Assembly (NCBI GenBank): GCA_036794395.1
Contig: DAIRGS010000179.1
Coordinates: 1 to 14,403 of the forward strand
Reading direction: 5' to 3'
Length of the DNA: 14,403 nucleotides
From: DASXMX01 sp036794395
GTDB lineage: Bacteria > Planctomycetota > Phycisphaerae > Tepidisphaerales > Tepidisphaeraceae
Shown: in pieces, positions 5,239-14,343 of the stretch
How the letters are laid out: every line of letters starts with the position of its first letter
Numbering within the stretch: position 1 is the first letter of the stretch
The notes under the pieces: model-generated
Told to the model about the DNA's origin: nothing
Databases searched by the model: none
The model's input: the letters and a program-made list of their open reading frames with translations, nothing else
Translations under genes and position numbers: made by a program

Positions 5239-6708
5239 ATGAAACTCGACGATATGACCGTACCTGAGCCCACGCAGGGGCGCCGGCAACCGGCCGCCGT
5301 CCCTTATGAAGCGCCTTTGGGCCTCGAAACGCCGCACGCGCTGGCCCGGATCCCCGCGCCGCCTCCGCGGAGCCGCTGGTGGATCTGGCCCATCCTTATC
5401 CTCGTGATCGGCGGCATTGCATATCTCGTATATGCCCGCATCCGCCAGGCTCAATCACAGGGTCCCGGCTCTGCCCGAACCGGAGCGCGAGCATTCCCGG
5501 TTGTTGCCGGCGTTGCCCGTCGCGGAGACATGCCCGTCTATCTAAATGGTCTGGGCACCGTAACGGCTTTCGAAACCGTTACCGTTCGCAGTCGCGTGGA
5601 TGGCGAACTGATGCACGTTCACTTTAAGGAAGGACAGGTCGTACACGCCGGCGATCTTCTGGCCGAGATCGATCCGCGTCCGTTTCAGGTTCAGCTTTCC
5701 CAGGCACAAGGGCAACTGGCGCGCGACCAGGCACAGCTCCAAAACGCCCAACTCGATCTGGATCGATTTCTATCAATTAAAGAATCGATTACCCCTCAGC
5801 AGATTGATGCGCAAAAGGCGATTGTTGCGCAGCTTCAGGGCGGGATCAAATCGGATCAGGCCCAAGTTGATAGTGCTCAACTCCAGCTGGTGTATTGCCG
5901 GATTACCGCTCCGCTGAATGGCCGGGCGGGGCTGCGACTCGTTGACGAAGGAAACATCATCCACGCATCGGATCCACAGGGCCTAGTGGTCATTACCGAG
6001 CTTCAGCCGATCGCGGTGAATTTTTTCCTGCGTGAGGACGACATTTCGGAAGTGCTTAAGCGCCTGACTGCCGGGGAGCAACTCCAGGTTGATGCGCTGG
6101 ATCACGATGCCAAATCGGTCATTGCCACGGGGTCGCTTTTAGCCAGTGATAACCAGGTTGATTCGGCAACCGGCACTTTGCGATTTAAAGCAATCTTTCA
6201 AAACGAAGACGGGGCATTGTTTCCGAATCAGTTTGTCAACGCGCGCCTGCTGCTGACGAACTTAAACAATGTGGTGATGGTTCCTGTCGCCGCTGTTCAG
6301 CGGGGACCGTTGGATTCAACTTTTGTGTACGTGGTTCAACCGGGGCACAAATCCACGACCCAGCCCACCTCCGCCACGCCTCCAAGTAGTGCAATTGCAT
6401 CCATCGCTCCAACCAGTGCCCCCTCGACGCAACCGGCTGAAGGTATTGTCGCTCTCCGCAATATCGTGCCCGGCCATCAGGAAGGCGACGATGTCGTGAT
6501 CGAAAGCGGCATCGCGCCCGGCGACATTTTGGTAACCGATGGGGTCGATAAGCTTCAGGACGGCACCGCGGTCACGTACCGCGTCGCGCGTCGGGCACCG
6601 GCTGCATCCACTCAGCCCCGCGGACGTGTCGGGGCCACAACCCGTCCTGCCAACCCCGCCAATCCCGCTCGGCCGGGCGGGAGGTCCGGCAGGAGGGGCG
6701 GAGAGTGA
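5239..6708 (+). CDS. mdtA: RND efflux periplasmic adaptor (membrane fusion) subunit, MdtA-like
   Basis: This 489-residue adaptor would link the inner-membrane RND pumps to an outer-membrane channel. A proline-rich cytoplasmic N terminus (1-46) precedes one membrane anchor at about 47-66, so it is anchored and not a lipoprotein. The order then is typical: first lipoyl half with EGQVVHAGDLLAEIDPRPFQ (131-150), an alpha-helical coiled hairpin (about 150-215), second lipoyl half with APLNGRAGLRLVDEGNII (224-241), a beta barrel (about 250-345) and a membrane-proximal domain. Unusual are a Thr/Ser/Pro/Ala-rich insert at 369-402 inside the membrane-proximal domain and a Pro/Gly/Arg-rich tail (453-489); these make it longer than E. 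coli MdtA (about 415 residues). The start has no clear Shine-Dalgarno sequence. The stop codon overlaps the start of the first pump gene. Confidence 0.92.
   Translation: MKLDDMTVPEPTQGRRQPAAVPYEAPLGLETPHALARIPAPPPRSRWWIWPILILVIGGIAYLVYARIRQAQSQGPGSARTGARAFPVVAGVARRGDMPVYLNGLGTVTAFETVTVRSRVDGELMHVHFKEGQVVHAGDLLAEIDPRPFQVQLSQAQGQLARDQAQLQNAQLDLDRFLSIKESITPQQIDAQKAIVAQLQGGIKSDQAQVDSAQLQLVYCRITAPLNGRAGLRLVDEGNIIHASDPQGLVVITELQPIAVNFFLREDDISEVLKRLTAGEQLQVDALDHDAKSVIATGSLLASDNQVDSATGTLRFKAIFQNEDGALFPNQFVNARLLLTNLNNVVMVPVAAVQRGPLDSTFVYVVQPGHKSTTQPTSATPPSSAIASIAPTSAPSTQPAEGIVALRNIVPGHQEGDDVVIESGIAPGDILVTDGVDKLQDGTAVTYRVARRAPAASTQPRGRVGATTRPANPANPARPGGRSGRRGGE
6691..6696 (+). promoter_or_regulatory. 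Consensus ribosome binding site of the mdtB-like gene
   Basis: AGGAGG lies 8 bases before the GTG start at 6705, inside the last codons of the adaptor gene. It fixes the GTG start and the GTGA overlap. Confidence 0.85.
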
Positions 6709-9700
6709 GCCCTTCAAAGCCGTTCATCGTACGACCCGTCGCAACTGTTCTACTGATGGTTGCGATCCTTCTTTGCGGTGCTGTCGCGTACAAGCAACTG
6801 CCTGTTTCGGCGCTGCCGCAGGTGGATTATCCGACAATTCAGATCGTGACTTTCTATCCGGGTGCGAGCCCGGATGTGATGGCCTCATCCGTTACTTCGC
6901 CGCTCGAGCGCCAGTTCGGCCAGCTTCCTGGCCTGAATCAAATGACCTCCACCAGCTCAGGTGGAAGCTCGGTGATCACGCTTCAGTTCTCGCTCGAATT
7001 GAACATTGATGTGGCCGAGCAGGAAGTGCAGGCGGCGATCAACGCATCGGGTACTTATCTTCCCAAAGACCTGCCCAATCCGCCAATCTACAGCAAGATC
7101 AATCCTGCCGATGCCCCAATCCTGACCCTTGCCCTGACCAGCAAAACTCTTCCGTTGTCCGAAGTTGAAGACCTTGCAGACACGCGCCTCGCGCAAAAGA
7201 TTTCGCAGCAGCCCGGCGTCGGAATGGTCAGCATTTCGGGCGGGCAAAAGCCTGCCGTTCGCATTCGCGCTAATCCTACGGTCCTCGCATCGCTGGGCCT
7301 TAACCTTGATGACCTGCGCACGATTGTGGCCAGCGCGAACGTCAATCAGGCGAAAGGTACGTTTGATGGGCCTCGCCAGTCGTACACCATTGGGGCAAAC
7401 GATCAGCTTCTGACCAGCGATCAATACAAGCCGCTGGTTGTGAAGTATCGCAACGGCGCTCCGGTTGTTCTTTCGGATGTCGCCGAGGTGATTGATGGCG
7501 TGGAGAATGACCAACTGGCCGCGTGGATGAATCGCACCCCTGCGGTGCTTCTGAATATTCAGCGGCAACCGGGCGCGAATATCATTGATGTCGTCGATCG
7601 TGTGAAACGCCTGCTTCCGCAACTCAAAACTTCGTTGCCCTCCGCCATTCAGATCGACATCCTCACCGATCGTACAAACACCATTCGCGCGTCAGTTAAC
7701 GATGTTCAGTTTGAAATGCTTCTCACGATCGGCTTGGTCGTGATGGTGATCTTTGTCTTTCTGCGAAATATCCCCGCCACCGTGATCCCCAGCATTGCCG
7801 TCCCGCTCTCGCTCATCGGCACGTTCGGCGTGATGTATATGCTGGGCTACAGCCTGAACAACCTCACGCTGATGGCCCTCACCATTTCCACCGGCTTCGT
7901 CGTCGACGACGCAATCGTGATGATCGAAAATATCACGCGCTTCATCGAAGCCGGCGAATCCCCACTGGAAGCCGCCCTCAAAGGCTCGGCTCAAATCGGG
8001 TTTACCATCGTGTCGCTCAGTGTTTCGTTGATTGCCGTGCTGATCCCGCTGCTGTTCATGGGTGATGTTGTCGGTCGTCTGTTCCGCGAATTTGCCGTGA
8101 CGCTCGCGGTGACCATCCTCGTCTCGGCGGTCGTTTCGCTCACGCTGACGCCGATGATGTGTTCAAAGCTTCTCCGCCATAAGCCCGAATCCGAGCAGGG
8201 AAAGGTGTATCGCTGGTCCGAGCGCGTTTTTGAATCGATCATCCGTTTTTATGGCCGGACGCTGACGTTTGTTCTGCGTCATCAGGCCGCCACGATGGTG
8301 ATCGCCGTCGCGACGCTGATCGCGACCATCATGCTTTATATCTACGTTCCCAAGGGATTCTTCCCCGTTCAGGACACCGGCGTGATCCTGGGCGTCTCGG
8401 AAGCCCCGCAGAACATTTCATTCGAAGCGATGCGGCACCGTCAGCAGTTATTGGTCGATCTGATTCTTAATGACCCGGCGGTGGATAGCCTGTCGTCCTT
8501 CATCGGAATTGACGGCACCAACACCACGCTCAACTCCGGCCGCATTCAGATCAATCTCAAGCCTGTCGAAGAGCGCGACGCCAACGCCACCGAGGTTATT
8601 CGCCGCCTTCAATCCAGACTTGATCCAGTCGAGGGCATTACGCTGTTCATGCAGCCGGTGCAGGATCTGTCGGTGGAAGATCGGGTCAGCCGTACACAGT
8701 TTCAGTACAGCCTGGAAGATCCGGATCCCAAGGAACTTGCGGTGTGGGTTCCTCAGCTGCTCCAGAAGCTTCACGATCTTCCCGAGCTGCGTGATGTCGC
8801 CAGCGATCAGCAGAACCAGGGCCTGGAAACCAATCTGGTCATCAATCGCGATACCGCCTCCCGTCTCGGCATCACGCCCCAGATGATCGATGATGCGCTT
8901 TACAACGCGTTCGGCCAGCGGCAGATCACCACGATGTTCACTCAGCTCAATCAGTACCGCGTGGTGCTGGAAGTGAAGCCGGAGTTTCAGAAAAGCCCTG
9001 ATGATCTCCAGCACATTTTCATCCGCTCAGCTGAAGGCGGATCAGTGCCGCTGGGTACGTTCGCACGCTTTGAGCAAAATAATGTGCCGTTGGCGGTGAA
9101 CCACCAAGGGCAGTTTCCGGTGGTGACGGTGTCGTTTAATCTGGCGCCGGGCGTTTCACTGGGCGATGCGGTAAAGGCGATTGATCGGACCAAGCAATCG
9201 CTGGGAATGCCGATCAGCATTCAGGCTGATTTTCAGGGAACCGCCGAGGCGTTTCGTGCTTCGCTGACCAACGAGCCGCTACTGATCCTTGCGGCGCTGG
9301 TGACCGTTTACATCGTGCTTGGCGTGCTTTACGAGAGCTACATTCATCCCATCACCATCCTCTCGACGCTTCCGTCGGCGGGCGTGGGCGCTCTGCTGGC
9401 GCTATTGCTTTGCCATACTGAACTGAGCGTGATTGCTCTCATTGGAATCATTCTTTTGATCGGCATCGTCAAAAAGAACGCGATCATGATGATCGACTTT
9501 GCGCTGGAGGCCGAGCGTAATGAGGGCAAGTCCCCCGTGGATGCGATTTTCGAAGCGTGCCTGCTGCGGTTTCGGCCCATCATGATGACGACCCTGGCCG
9601 CGATGTTTGGTGGAGTACCGCTGGCCCTGGGTACCGGGACGGGTTCCGAGCTTCGCCGCCCATTGGGCATCACGATCATCGGTGGGCTGATTTTCAGCCA

Positions 9701-9836
9701 GGTTCTGACGCTCTACACAACGCCGGTGATTTATCTGGCGTTCGACCGCCTCGCCAAATTCTTTGGCCGCGAAACGTCCGGCGGCCCCATTGGCGATAAG
9801 TTCGAGCCCGAGCCCGCCATTGAGGGCATAACGTGA
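6705..9836 (+). CDS. mdtB: RND multidrug efflux permease, MdtB-like
   Basis: This 1043-residue inner-membrane pump exports drugs or other amphipathic compounds using the proton gradient. It has the RND layout: TM1 at about 12-29, a large periplasmic loop, TMs 2-7 (about 336-545), a second loop, and TMs 8-12 (about 860-1012). The proton-relay residues are visible: Asp401 and Asp402 in GFVVDDAIVMIENI (TM4) and Lys924 in GIVKKNAIMMIDFA (TM10). LPVSALPQVDYPTIQIVTFYPGASPDVM near the N terminus and FMGDVVGRLFREFAVTLAV at 451-469 match E. coli MdtB closely, from memory. It starts at GTG 6705, with a consensus AGGAGG, overlapping the adaptor stop by four bases. MdtB and MdtC form a mixed trimer in E. 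coli; having both genes here implies the same arrangement. Confidence 0.95.
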   Translation: MSPSKPFIVRPVATVLLMVAILLCGAVAYKQLPVSALPQVDYPTIQIVTFYPGASPDVMASSVTSPLERQFGQLPGLNQMTSTSSGGSSVITLQFSLELNIDVAEQEVQAAINASGTYLPKDLPNPPIYSKINPADAPILTLALTSKTLPLSEVEDLADTRLAQKISQQPGVGMVSISGGQKPAVRIRANPTVLASLGLNLDDLRTIVASANVNQAKGTFDGPRQSYTIGANDQLLTSDQYKPLVVKYRNGAPVVLSDVAEVIDGVENDQLAAWMNRTPAVLLNIQRQPGANIIDVVDRVKRLLPQLKTSLPSAIQIDILTDRTNTIRASVNDVQFEMLLTIGLVVMVIFVFLRNIPATVIPSIAVPLSLIGTFGVMYMLGYSLNNLTLMALTISTGFVVDDAIVMIENITRFIEAGESPLEAALKGSAQIGFTIVSLSVSLIAVLIPLLFMGDVVGRLFREFAVTLAVTILVSAVVSLTLTPMMCSKLLRHKPESEQGKVYRWSERVFESIIRFYGRTLTFVLRHQAATMVIAVATLIATIMLYIYVPKGFFPVQDTGVILGVSEAPQNISFEAMRHRQQLLVDLILNDPAVDSLSSFIGIDGTNTTLNSGRIQINLKPVEERDANATEVIRRLQSRLDPVEGITLFMQPVQDLSVEDRVSRTQFQYSLEDPDPKELAVWVPQLLQKLHDLPELRDVASDQQNQGLETNLVINRDTASRLGITPQMIDDALYNAFGQRQITTMFTQLNQYRVVLEVKPEFQKSPDDLQHIFIRSAEGGSVPLGTFARFEQNNVPLAVNHQGQFPVVTVSFNLAPGVSLGDAVKAIDRTKQSLGMPISIQADFQGTAEAFRASLTNEPLLILAALVTVYIVLGVLYESYIHPITILSTLPSAGVGALLALLLCHTELSVIALIGIILLIGIVKKNAIMMIDFALEAERNEGKSPVDAIFEACLLRFRPIMMTTLAAMFGGVPLALGTGTGSELRRPLGITIIGGLIFSQVLTLYTTPVIYLAFDRLAKFFGRETSGGPIGDKFEPEPAIEGIT

Positions 9837-12800
9837 GCCTCTCGTCGCCCTTTATTCGTCGACCCGTGGGGACGACGCTGCTGACCATCGCCGTCGCGAT
9901 GGCGGGCGTACTCGCATTTTTCTTCCTCCCGGTTTCCCCGATCCCGCAAGTTGAATTCCCGACAATTCAGGTCCAGGCGATGCTTCCGGGGGCCAGCCCG
10001 CAGATTATGGCGTCGGCGGTTGCGACTCCGCTGGAGCGGCAATTTGGTCGCATCGCCGGCATCACCGAGATGACCTCCAGCAGCGGTCTGGGGTCGACCA
10101 GCATCGCGCTTCAGTTTGATCTCAACCGCAATATCGACGCCGCCGCCCGCGATGTGCAGGCCGCGATCAATGCAGCCCGCGGCCAGCTCCCCGCCAACCT
10201 GCCCAATAACCCCACCTATCGCAAGGTCAATCCCGCTGACGCGCCCATGCTCATCCTCTCGATGACCAGCGATACCTACGACCGCGGAAAAATGTACGAT
10301 GTCGCGTCGTCGATCCTGGCCCAAAAACTTTCGCAGATTGAAGGTGTCGGCCAGGTGAACGTCGGTGGATCAGCTCTTCCGGCGGTTCGCGTGCAGGTCA
10401 ATCCTACCCAACTCAATAACTACGGCCTGGGTCTCGAAGACGTCCGAATCGCATTGGGTAACGCCAACGCCAATCGCCCAAAAGGTTCGATCTCAACACC
10501 CGATCGAACCTTCTCGCTTCGCACCAGCGATCAACTCCTCAAGGCCTCGGAATATAAGCCGCTCATCATTGCCTATCGCAATGGCGCGCCGATTCGCCTT
10601 TCGGATTTCGCCACGGTGACCGATTCGGTGGAGGACGTGCGCACTGCCGGACTGTATGACGACAAGACCTCGGTCTCGATCATTATCTTCCGCCAGCCGG
10701 GCGCGAACATGATCGAAACTGTCGATCGCGTTCTGGCCCTCATGCCGCAGCTTCAGGCTGAAATCCCCGCCGGTATCAAAATGTGGGTCGCCATGGATCG
10801 CACGACCACCGTGCGCGCGTCGATTCACGACGTCGAATGGACGCTGGTGGTTTCCACCGTGCTGGTGATCCTTGTCGTGTTCGTATTTCTCCGGAGTTTC
10901 CGCACGACCTTCATTCCCAGCATCGCGGTGCCGGTTTCGCTGGTCGGAACGTTCGGCATCATGTACTTGTGCGGGTACACGATCGACAACCTCTCGCTCA
11001 TGGCGCTCGCCATCGCCACCGGCTTTGTCGTGGATGATGCGATCGTTGTCATTGAAAATATCTCCCGGCACCTCGAGCAGGGGATGCGCCCGTTTCCCGC
11101 CGCTTTGCTGGGGGCAAAGGAGATCGGCTTTACCGTTCTGTCGATGAGCACTTCACTGGTGGCGGTGTTCATCCCAATCCTGCTGATGGGTGGCATCGTT
11201 GGCCGGCTCTTCCGCGAATTCGCGGTCACGCTCTCAGCCGCAATCGGCGTTTCGCTCATCGTCTCGCTGACCACTACCCCCATGATGTGCGCCCGCCTGC
11301 TCAAGGGTAAAGAGCGCGAGCATCACGGCTGGCTTTACCGCGCCAACGAGCGCGTCTTCAACTGGATTCTTCGGGGATACGAACTCTCGCTCGGCTGGGT
11401 CATGCGCCATCAGCCGCTCATGCTGATCGTGACAGTGGGGACGATTGGATTTACCGCATACCTGTACAAAGTAGTCCCCAAGGACTTCTTTCCGCAGCAG
11501 GATACCGGCCGCCTGATGGGTAATGTTCAGGCCGATCAGGATACATCGTTCCAATCCATGGAACGCATGCTCACCCAGTACGCCACGGTGATCAGCCAGG
11601 ATCCGGCGGTTAATAACGTGGTCGCGTTTACTGGCGGGCAAAACCAGATCAATAGTGCCCGCATGTTCGTTGCGCTCAAGCCTCTGGACGAACGAAAAAT
11701 GTCCGCCGGTGAGGTGATGGTTCGCCTCCGCGCAAAGACGGCGCGCATCCCCGGCGCGCTGATGGTTCTCCAGGCAGTCCAGGATCTGCGCGTGGGCGGC
11801 CGGATGAGCAGCGCCCAGTACCAGTTCAGCCTTCAGGGCGACAATCTGGATGATCTCAATCATTTCGCCCCGCTCATGCTCGAGGCCATGCGCAAAATCC
11901 CCGGCCTGGCGGATCTCAACACCGATCAGCAGAATCGCGGCCTCGAAGCGCGCCTGACTTACGATCGCACCGTCGCCTCCCGCCTGGGCGTCTCGCCGCA
12001 GATCACCGATGCCACTCTCTATGATGCCTTCGGACAGCGCCAGGTCTCCACGATGTACACCGCCCTCAATCAGTATCACGTAGTGATGGGCGTCGAGGAT
12101 TCCTTCTGGCAAAACCCCGATGCCCTCAAATATATCTACGTCCCCAGTTCCACCGGCTCGCAGGTGCCCCTGAGCGCGTTCGCGCAGTTCAAGACCGATA
12201 CCAGCGCCCTCCAGGTGAACCACTCGGGGCAATTCCCCTCCGTTACGATCTCCTTCAACCTCCTGCCCGGCGTTTCACTTGGCGATGCCGTCGTCAGAAT
12301 CGAAGAGGTGGAGCGCGAAATCGAACTTCCTGACACGGTACACGGCTCGTTCTCCGGCACGGCCCAGGCCTACCAGGATTCGCTGGCCGGGCAGCCCATC
12401 CTGATCGGAACCGCACTGTTGGCCGTCTATATTGTGCTGGGCATTTTGTATGAGAGTTACATCCATCCCATCACGATCCTGTCGACATTACCCTCGGCGG
12501 GTGTTGGTGCGCTGCTCGCCCTGCTGATGTTCAACATTCCGCTAAGCGTTATCGCCCTGATCGGCATCCTGTTGCTCATCGGCATCGTCAAGAAAAATGC
12601 CATTCTCATGATCGACTTCGCCCTCGACGCCGAGCGGCGCGGGGGCCTCACCCCCGATCAGGCGATCGTCAAAGCCTGTAGCCTCCGCTTTCGCCCCATC
12701 ATCATGACCACCATGGCCGCGCTGCTGGGCGCACTGCCCCTGGCCCTGGGCACCGGCATCGGCTCGGAAATGCGCCGCCCCCTGGGCATCGCCATCGTCG

Positions 12801-12928
12801 GCGGCCTGATCTTCAGCCAGGTCCTCACCCTCTACACAACACCGGTCGTTTACGTCTACCTCGACCGTTTGCGCCTATGGCTCAACCCGGTCCAGCACCC
12901 CGTCGCCGCTTTACCCCTCCCCGCGTAA
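9833..12928 (+). CDS. mdtC: RND multidrug efflux permease, MdtC-like
   Basis: This 1031-residue RND pump is a diverged paralogue of the preceding one and its likely partner in a heterotrimer. Asp401 and Asp402 (GFVVDDAIVVIENI) and Lys921 (GIVKKNAILMIDFA) are present. PGASPQIMASAVATPLERQF, NPTYRKVNPADAPML and GVGQVNVGGSALPAVRVQVNP agree with E. coli MdtC and not MdtB, from memory. In E. coli the two subunits have unequal roles, MdtB in proton flow and MdtC in substrate binding; both here keep full relay residues. The start is GTG 9833 with GAGGG 6 bases upstream, overlapping the mdtB stop (GTGA). The operon ends here, facing the methyltransferase gene across a long inverted repeat. No TolC-like channel follows, so it must be encoded elsewhere. 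Confidence 0.95.
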   Translation: MSLSSPFIRRPVGTTLLTIAVAMAGVLAFFFLPVSPIPQVEFPTIQVQAMLPGASPQIMASAVATPLERQFGRIAGITEMTSSSGLGSTSIALQFDLNRNIDAAARDVQAAINAARGQLPANLPNNPTYRKVNPADAPMLILSMTSDTYDRGKMYDVASSILAQKLSQIEGVGQVNVGGSALPAVRVQVNPTQLNNYGLGLEDVRIALGNANANRPKGSISTPDRTFSLRTSDQLLKASEYKPLIIAYRNGAPIRLSDFATVTDSVEDVRTAGLYDDKTSVSIIIFRQPGANMIETVDRVLALMPQLQAEIPAGIKMWVAMDRTTTVRASIHDVEWTLVVSTVLVILVVFVFLRSFRTTFIPSIAVPVSLVGTFGIMYLCGYTIDNLSLMALAIATGFVVDDAIVVIENISRHLEQGMRPFPAALLGAKEIGFTVLSMSTSLVAVFIPILLMGGIVGRLFREFAVTLSAAIGVSLIVSLTTTPMMCARLLKGKEREHHGWLYRANERVFNWILRGYELSLGWVMRHQPLMLIVTVGTIGFTAYLYKVVPKDFFPQQDTGRLMGNVQADQDTSFQSMERMLTQYATVISQDPAVNNVVAFTGGQNQINSARMFVALKPLDERKMSAGEVMVRLRAKTARIPGALMVLQAVQDLRVGGRMSSAQYQFSLQGDNLDDLNHFAPLMLEAMRKIPGLADLNTDQQNRGLEARLTYDRTVASRLGVSPQITDATLYDAFGQRQVSTMYTALNQYHVVMGVEDSFWQNPDALKYIYVPSSTGSQVPLSAFAQFKTDTSALQVNHSGQFPSVTISFNLLPGVSLGDAVVRIEEVEREIELPDTVHGSFSGTAQAYQDSLAGQPILIGTALLAVYIVLGILYESYIHPITILSTLPSAGVGALLALLMFNIPLSVIALIGILLLIGIVKKNAILMIDFALDAERRGGLTPDQAIVKACSLRFRPIIMTTMAALLGALPLALGTGIGSEMRRPLGIAIVGGLIFSQVLTLYTTPVVYVYLDRLRLWLNPVQHPVAALPLPA

Positions 12929-12954
12929 TCGTTCCCCTCTTGGCTGGTGGGTCC

Positions 12955-13126
12955 GTGACACTTTAGGCGGGCCTCTTCTCCCTCCATCGGTACTCCGGGG
13001 GAGGGTTGGGGAGGGGGTCTGCAAGACCACTGCCTTGCAAGGGAATTTGGATCGCAAACAACCCCCTCCCTACCCTCCCCCGGCGTACCGGGAGAGGGAA
13101 GAAAGGGGGGCCGCCGAAACTGTCAC
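12955..13126. repeat. Long imperfect inverted repeat between convergent genes
   Basis: The element begins GTGACACTTTAGGCGG and ends with the reverse complement of GTGACAGTTTCGGCGG. Inside, 12988-13018 and 13061-13090 form a GC-rich core stem of about 30 bp (CGGTACTCCGGGGGAGGG on the left) with two substitutions and one single-base indel. The loop, 13019-13060, holds a smaller hairpin TGCAAG/CTTGCA (13020-13039). The whole is about 172 bp with arms of about 64-66 bases. It lies between the stop codons of mdtC and the methyltransferase gene and could terminate both transcripts. Its outer ends and core recur elsewhere in the window, so it may be a MITE-like or REP-like dispersed element. No target-site duplication was identified. 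Confidence 0.8.
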
Positions 13127-13170
13127 GTACCCTCGGCTGGTCGTCCGTTCCTGGCTCGATCACCTTCAAC

Positions 13171-14205
13171 TCACGCGATCACCGCTTCCACAACACTCGC
13201 CGGCGACGCGGTTGGCACCACTCGCGTCAACCGGAAGCCGGCTTTGTTCAGCAGGGCGCTGTATTCCTGCTCGGTACGTTCCTGTCCGCCGGGCCCCACG
13301 AGCATCATGATGTCCAGGATCTTCCCGGGGTGGGGCGTATTGCCGGGCGGGATCACCATTTCAACGATCAACAGGCGCGCGTCCTTCGGCATCGCGCGAC
13401 GGCAGTTGGCCAGGATTGTGAGGCATTGATCCTCGCTCCAGTCGTGGATGATGTGCGAGAGAATGTACGTGTCGCCACCGCTGGGAACGGTCTCGAAAAA
13501 ACTTCCGGACTCGACAGAGATGCGGTTACTCAACCCGTGTGACGAGATGACGGCCCCGGCGTCGCGCACGACGTGCGGAAGATCAAACAAGATGCCGTGC
13601 GGCTGCGGATGGCGCTCGAGGACCGCCGATAGGAAATGACCCGTAGCGCCGCCAACGTCGACAATGGTCTTCGCGCCGGAGAAGTCATACGCCGCTGCCA
13701 CCGCCGGGGCTTCTGTCCAGTGGAAACCGATCATGGTTTCACTGAACCTCGACGCCTCCTCCGGATTCTCCGCGAGCCATTGGAATATTGGCATTCCCAG
13801 TGATTTCTCAAATCCGCTTTTTCCAGTTTGAAGCGAGTAAAGAAGCTCCCCAAATCCGCTCGTAAACCAACCGCTGGCGACTGTCAGGATTGTGGACCGC
13901 GCAGCACCCGGCGCACCTGTCTTGAGCGTTGCGCCCATCTCCGTCAGCGTGAATCGCTTTGCGGTGTCGTCAGTCAGGATTCCCAGGTGAGTCAACGTTC
14001 GCATCAGCCGGTAGAGCGACGGCGCGTGCGTTCCGGTGGGCCCGGCAAGTTCCTCGGCACCCCTGGCTCCGTTGGCCAGATGGTCGGCCAGACCCAGCTT
14101 CGCCGTCACGTAAACAATCTGCGATACCCAGTGCGCCCGGGCCATATCAATCAATTGAACGTGAAGTGGTGGTTGGCTGGAATCCGCGTGAGTCGGCGCA
14201 GGCAT
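13171..14205 (-). CDS. SAM-dependent O-methyltransferase (acetylserotonin O-methyltransferase / COMT-like)
   Basis: This 344-residue protein has the layout of the O-methyltransferase family 2: an N-terminal winged-helix dimerisation domain (about 15-95; VTAKLGLADHLANGARGAEELA) and a Rossmann SAM-binding domain. The SAM motif is VDVGGATGHF (182-191), followed by FDLPHVV (207-213) and the catalytic-base region HIIHDWSEDQ (251-260), with His254 aligning with the plant COMT base. The C terminus has LDIMMLVGPGGQERTEQEYSALL, also typical. Bacterial relatives methylate hydroxyls of polyketides, carotenoids or phenolic compounds; the substrate here is unknown. ATG 14205 was chosen over an upstream in-frame start at 14277 because AGGAG stands 6 bases before it and because the strong promoter gives a transcript starting near 14285. 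It is convergent with the efflux operon. Confidence 0.9.
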   Translation of the reverse strand: MPAPTHADSSQPPLHVQLIDMARAHWVSQIVYVTAKLGLADHLANGARGAEELAGPTGTHAPSLYRLMRTLTHLGILTDDTAKRFTLTEMGATLKTGAPGAARSTILTVASGWFTSGFGELLYSLQTGKSGFEKSLGMPIFQWLAENPEEASRFSETMIGFHWTEAPAVAAAYDFSGAKTIVDVGGATGHFLSAVLERHPQPHGILFDLPHVVRDAGAVISSHGLSNRISVESGSFFETVPSGGDTYILSHIIHDWSEDQCLTILANCRRAMPKDARLLIVEMVIPPGNTPHPGKILDIMMLVGPGGQERTEQEYSALLNKAGFRLTRVVPTASPASVVEAVIA

Positions 14206-14211
14206 GTCATT

Positions 14212-14216
14212 CTCCT
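14212..14216 (-). promoter_or_regulatory. Ribosome binding site of the methyltransferase gene
   Basis: On the minus strand AAAGGAGAATGAC precedes the ATG at 14205. It is one of the few strong Shine-Dalgarno sequences here and decides the start codon. Confidence 0.85.
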
Positions 14217-14246
14217 TTTCGATTTGCAAAAGTTGCGTCCGCCAAT

Positions 14247-14270
14247 CCGCCGACTCAGAGTTCCTGGCGG
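14247..14270 (-). promoter_or_regulatory. Small nested hairpin in the methyltransferase 5' leader
   Basis: CCGCC (14247-14251) can pair with GGCGG (14266-14270), and ACTC (14253-14256) with GAGT (14258-14261). It lies between the predicted transcription start and the ribosome binding site. It could influence translation or be incidental. Confidence 0.3.
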
Positions 14271-14291
14271 CGTACACGAATTGGCAATGCG

Positions 14292-14320
14292 ATTAAAACC
14301 GTCGAAGCCGTACCTGTCCA
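14292..14320 (-). promoter_or_regulatory. Near-consensus sigma70 promoter of the methyltransferase gene
   Basis: On the minus strand TGGACA (plus-strand 14315-14320) and TTTAAT (14292-14297) each match the consensus at five of six positions and are separated by exactly 17 bases. Transcription would start near 14285, giving a leader of about 80 bases. This is the best-formed promoter in the window. Confidence 0.65.
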
Positions 14321-14343
14321 TTCACACCCACCCCTTCGACGTC

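Noticed and set aside
11234..12232. 332-codon open frame antisense to mdtC
   Set aside because: It lies wholly inside a well-supported RND gene and has low-complexity, non-family composition.
14206..14277. Longer N terminus for the methyltransferase
   Set aside because: The strong AGGAG site and family length both support ATG 14205, and the extra 24 residues would be encoded in the predicted leader.
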